From VRUE01 sp963718775 (lineage in GTDB: Bacteria > Actinomycetota > Thermoleophilia > Solirubrobacterales > 70-9), in the NCBI GenBank assembly GCA_963718775.1, contig OY970377.1:1054001-1118000 (forward strand): a DNA stretch of 64,000 nucleotides, written 5' to 3'. Positions 62,311-64,000 of this stretch are shown piece after piece. The position numbers were made by a program, and so were the translations under genes. The notes under the pieces were generated by a model that saw nothing but the letters and a program-made list of their open reading frames with translations, was not told the DNA's origin and ran no database searches. Numbering within the stretch: the stretch's first letter is position 1; every line of letters begins with the position of its first letter.

Positions 62311-63702
62311 TCATCGGACGAGCTCTTCGGGGGGCGCGTAGGGGGTGCCGGCTTCGTCTGCGCTGCCGCCCTGCTCGCGCCAGCGGCGCGACATCCCGCG
62401 CAGGACGAGGATCGCGATCGTGCCCAGCGCCGCGTAAAGCAGCAGGATCCCGGCGAAGGCGAACCAGATCCCCTTCGCCTCGGTAACCGCTTCGGAGGTG
62501 CGCATGTAGCCCTGCACGATCCAGGGCTGGCGGCCGACCTCGGTGACGATCCAACCGCACCAGAGAGCGAGGACAGCGCCGGCGCCGGAGACGGCGACTG
62601 CGCGCAGGAACCACGGTGTCTGGGGGATCTCGCGGCGTCGCCACCAGACGAAGGCCAGCCAGGCGCCGAGGCCGAGCAGGGCGGTGCCGATGCCGACCAT
62701 CGCGTCGAAGGCGAGGTGGAGCAGCGTGTTGGCCGGCGGGCGCTCGTCGGCCGGGATGTCCTGCAAGCCGATCACCTTGGTGTCGGCGCTGAAGCCGACC
62801 AGGAAGGAGTCGAGGTCGGGGATCGGGATCGCCCCCTTCACCCCGTCGGAGGTGCAGATCCCGCCGACGTACTCAGTCTGGTGGGTGCCGGTCTTCTGGA
62901 TGCACTCCATGCCGGCGAACTTGGCCGGCTGGTGGTCGGCAACTTCGCGGGCGGCGGTGTCGCCGACGAAGAGCTGGATCGGCGTCGCGATGCAGGCGAT
63001 CGTCAGCGGGATCAGCAGCCCGAGCCGGTGCAGGCGGTCGCGCCGCCCTTTCAGCATCCCGATCGCGTAGATCGAGGCGACGAGGAAGCCGGCGACCATG
63101 TAGGCAGCGAGGATCATGTGCGGCACCTCGTAGCTCCAGGCGGCGTTGAAGAGGATCTTGAAGGGCTCGGTTTCGACCACCTCGCCGGCGGCGTCGAGGG
63201 CGAAGCCCTGGGGCTGGTTCATCCAAGCGTTGGCGGTGACGACCGAGAAGGCGCCGCCAATCCCGGTTACGACCATCGGCACGCCGGACCAGAAGTGGGC
63301 CCAGCCGCTGAGCCGTTTCCAGCCGTAGATGTATATGGCCAGGAAGATCGCCTCGACGAAGAAGAAGATGCCCTCGATCGCGAAGGCGATCCCGAAGGCG
63401 TCGCCGAAGCGCTCCATGAAGCGCGGCCAGAGCAGGCCGAACTCGAAGCTGAGCACGGTGCCGGTGACAGCGCCAACCGCGAAAGTCACCGCCATCGCCT
63501 TCGACCAGCGCCGCGCCAGCAGCATCGCGTCCTCGTCGCCGCGCTTGAGGCCGAGCCAGTTGGCGGTGAGGATGATCGCCGGCAGGGCGACGCCGATGCA
63601 GGAGAGGACGATGTGGAAGGCGAGCGTGAACGCCATCAGCTCGCGCGCGGCGAGCAGATTGGATGCCGACGCCGCGAGCGGGAGGGCGTCGAGCAGCGGC
63701 AC
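62311..63702 (-). CDS. cydA: Cytochrome bd-type quinol oxidase subunit I
   Basis: A 463-aa protein. ARELMAFTLAFHIVLSCIGVALPAI supplies a heme histidine and ILFNAAWSYEVPHMILAAYMVAGF another; the Q-loop region before CGWIVTEVGRQPWIVQGYMRTSEAV is short, as in the CIO-like subgroup. FEFGLLWPRFMERFGDAFGIAFAIEGIFFFVEAIFLAIYIYGW is the conserved core. It contains hemes b and d and the quinol site. cydA, cydB and the HAD gene form one unit on the minus strand. Confidence 0.95.
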   Translation of the reverse strand: MPLLDALPLAASASNLLAARELMAFTLAFHIVLSCIGVALPAIILTANWLGLKRGDEDAMLLARRWSKAMAVTFAVGAVTGTVLSFEFGLLWPRFMERFGDAFGIAFAIEGIFFFVEAIFLAIYIYGWKRLSGWAHFWSGVPMVVTGIGGAFSVVTANAWMNQPQGFALDAAGEVVETEPFKILFNAAWSYEVPHMILAAYMVAGFLVASIYAIGMLKGRRDRLHRLGLLIPLTIACIATPIQLFVGDTAAREVADHQPAKFAGMECIQKTGTHQTEYVGGICTSDGVKGAIPIPDLDSFLVGFSADTKVIGLQDIPADERPPANTLLHLAFDAMVGIGTALLGLGAWLAFVWWRRREIPQTPWFLRAVAVSGAGAVLALWCGWIVTEVGRQPWIVQGYMRTSEAVTEAKGIWFAFAGILLLYAALGTIAILVLRGMSRRWREQGGSADEAGTPYAPPEELVR

Positions 63703-63705
63703 GGC

Positions 63706-64000
63706 TTACTCCGCGCGCCTGGCCTGGCGGTAGCGGCGGATCAAGGCGTTGGTCGAGCTGTCGTGGCCGAGCTTCGGCTCCTCGCTGGCCTCAAGCTCGG
63801 GGATGATCGCCACCGCCAGGGCCTTGCCCAGCTCGACTCCCCACTGGTCGAAGGAGTCGATCCCCCACACGGCTCCCTGGGTGAAGGTGCTGTGCTCGTA
63901 GAGGGCGACGAGCGTGCCCAAGGTGTGGGGGTCGAGGCGCTCGGCGAGGATCGTGTTGGAGGGGCGGTTGCCCTCCATGACCCGGTGCGGGACGACGTTC
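63706..64000 (-). CDS. pgi: Glucose-6-phosphate isomerase, C-terminal part (5' end beyond window)
   Basis: The last 98 residues are present: NVVPHRVMEGNRPSNTILAERLDPHTLGTLVALYEHSTFTQGAVWGIDSFDQWGVELGKALA is the conserved Pgi C-terminal segment with the catalytic-site WGIDSFDQWGVELGK (Lys at the end). The enzyme interconverts glucose 6-phosphate and fructose 6-phosphate. It stops 3 nt before the cydA start, so the genes may be transcribed together. Confidence 0.93.
   Translation of the reverse strand, partial: NVVPHRVMEGNRPSNTILAERLDPHTLGTLVALYEHSTFTQGAVWGIDSFDQWGVELGKALAVAIIPELEASEEPKLGHDSSTNALIRRYRQARRAE

Overview
The window is GC-rich (by eye well above 60% G+C), densely coded, and carries single-copy actinobacterial housekeeping genes: eno next to an FtsB/DivIC gene, mfd, cydAB, pgi, a class I DhnA-type aldolase, SARP and ECF regulators, MMPL and R2-like oxidase genes. 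The best guess is Actinomycetota, probably Thermoleophilia/Solirubrobacterales. That placement is inferred from gene content, not from a phylogeny.

Layout. 0-17.9 kb holds short regulator-plus-target units. These are a truncated PLP enzyme divergent from a zinc alcohol dehydrogenase; an ECF sigma factor with a membrane partner whose gene carries two compensating frameshifts; an XRE regulator with twin palindromes over its start, overlapping a coiled-coil zinc-ribbon membrane protein; Mug-type uracil-DNA glycosylase; an ECF41 sigma factor divergent from an NmrA-like reductase with a near-consensus ECF41 promoter; a second sigma/partner pair; VOC, cupin and collagen-like genes; a SARP-type DNA-binding protein tethered to the membrane, divergent from a membrane protein with a similar external domain; and an ArsR/SRPBCC pair.

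About 18.1-27.2 kb is an integrative element ending inside tRNA-fMet. In order it carries a winged-helix gene, an 84-nt perfect-stem inverted repeat, four XRE genes in a row each overlapping the next by 4 nt, a perfect 18-bp SOS-box-like palindrome, a two-gene DNA methyltransferase/putative endonuclease unit, a replication-relaxation protein, a 38-aa ORF and a large serine recombinase.

27.3-36.5 kb contains ppx/gppA, a TPP enzyme and a thermonuclease gene. Each is readable only after removing single inserted bases. tRNA-Leu(TAA), a sigma factor fused to a zinc-finger/membrane segment, an R2-like oxidase, an UPF0173 hydrolase, a rhomboid-like protein and the aldolase are intact.

36.5-64 kb is mostly core genome: a GT-C-like membrane protein containing palindromic insertions in its loops, ftsB, eno, a parvulin foldase, mfd, an IS110-family element just upstream of mfd, usp, an MBL hydrolase, a second GT-C-like protein, divergent desaturase and cyclopropane synthase genes, an MMPL transporter translated downstream of a large secreted modular protein, a HAD phosphatase, cydB, cydA and the 3' end of pgi. 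A 60-bp palindromic repeat occurs both inside the first GT-C gene and between cydA and cydB.

The most unusual parts are the SOS-box/R-M/HTH-array element, the membrane-tethered SARP pair, and the palindromic elements placed in frame in membrane-protein loops.
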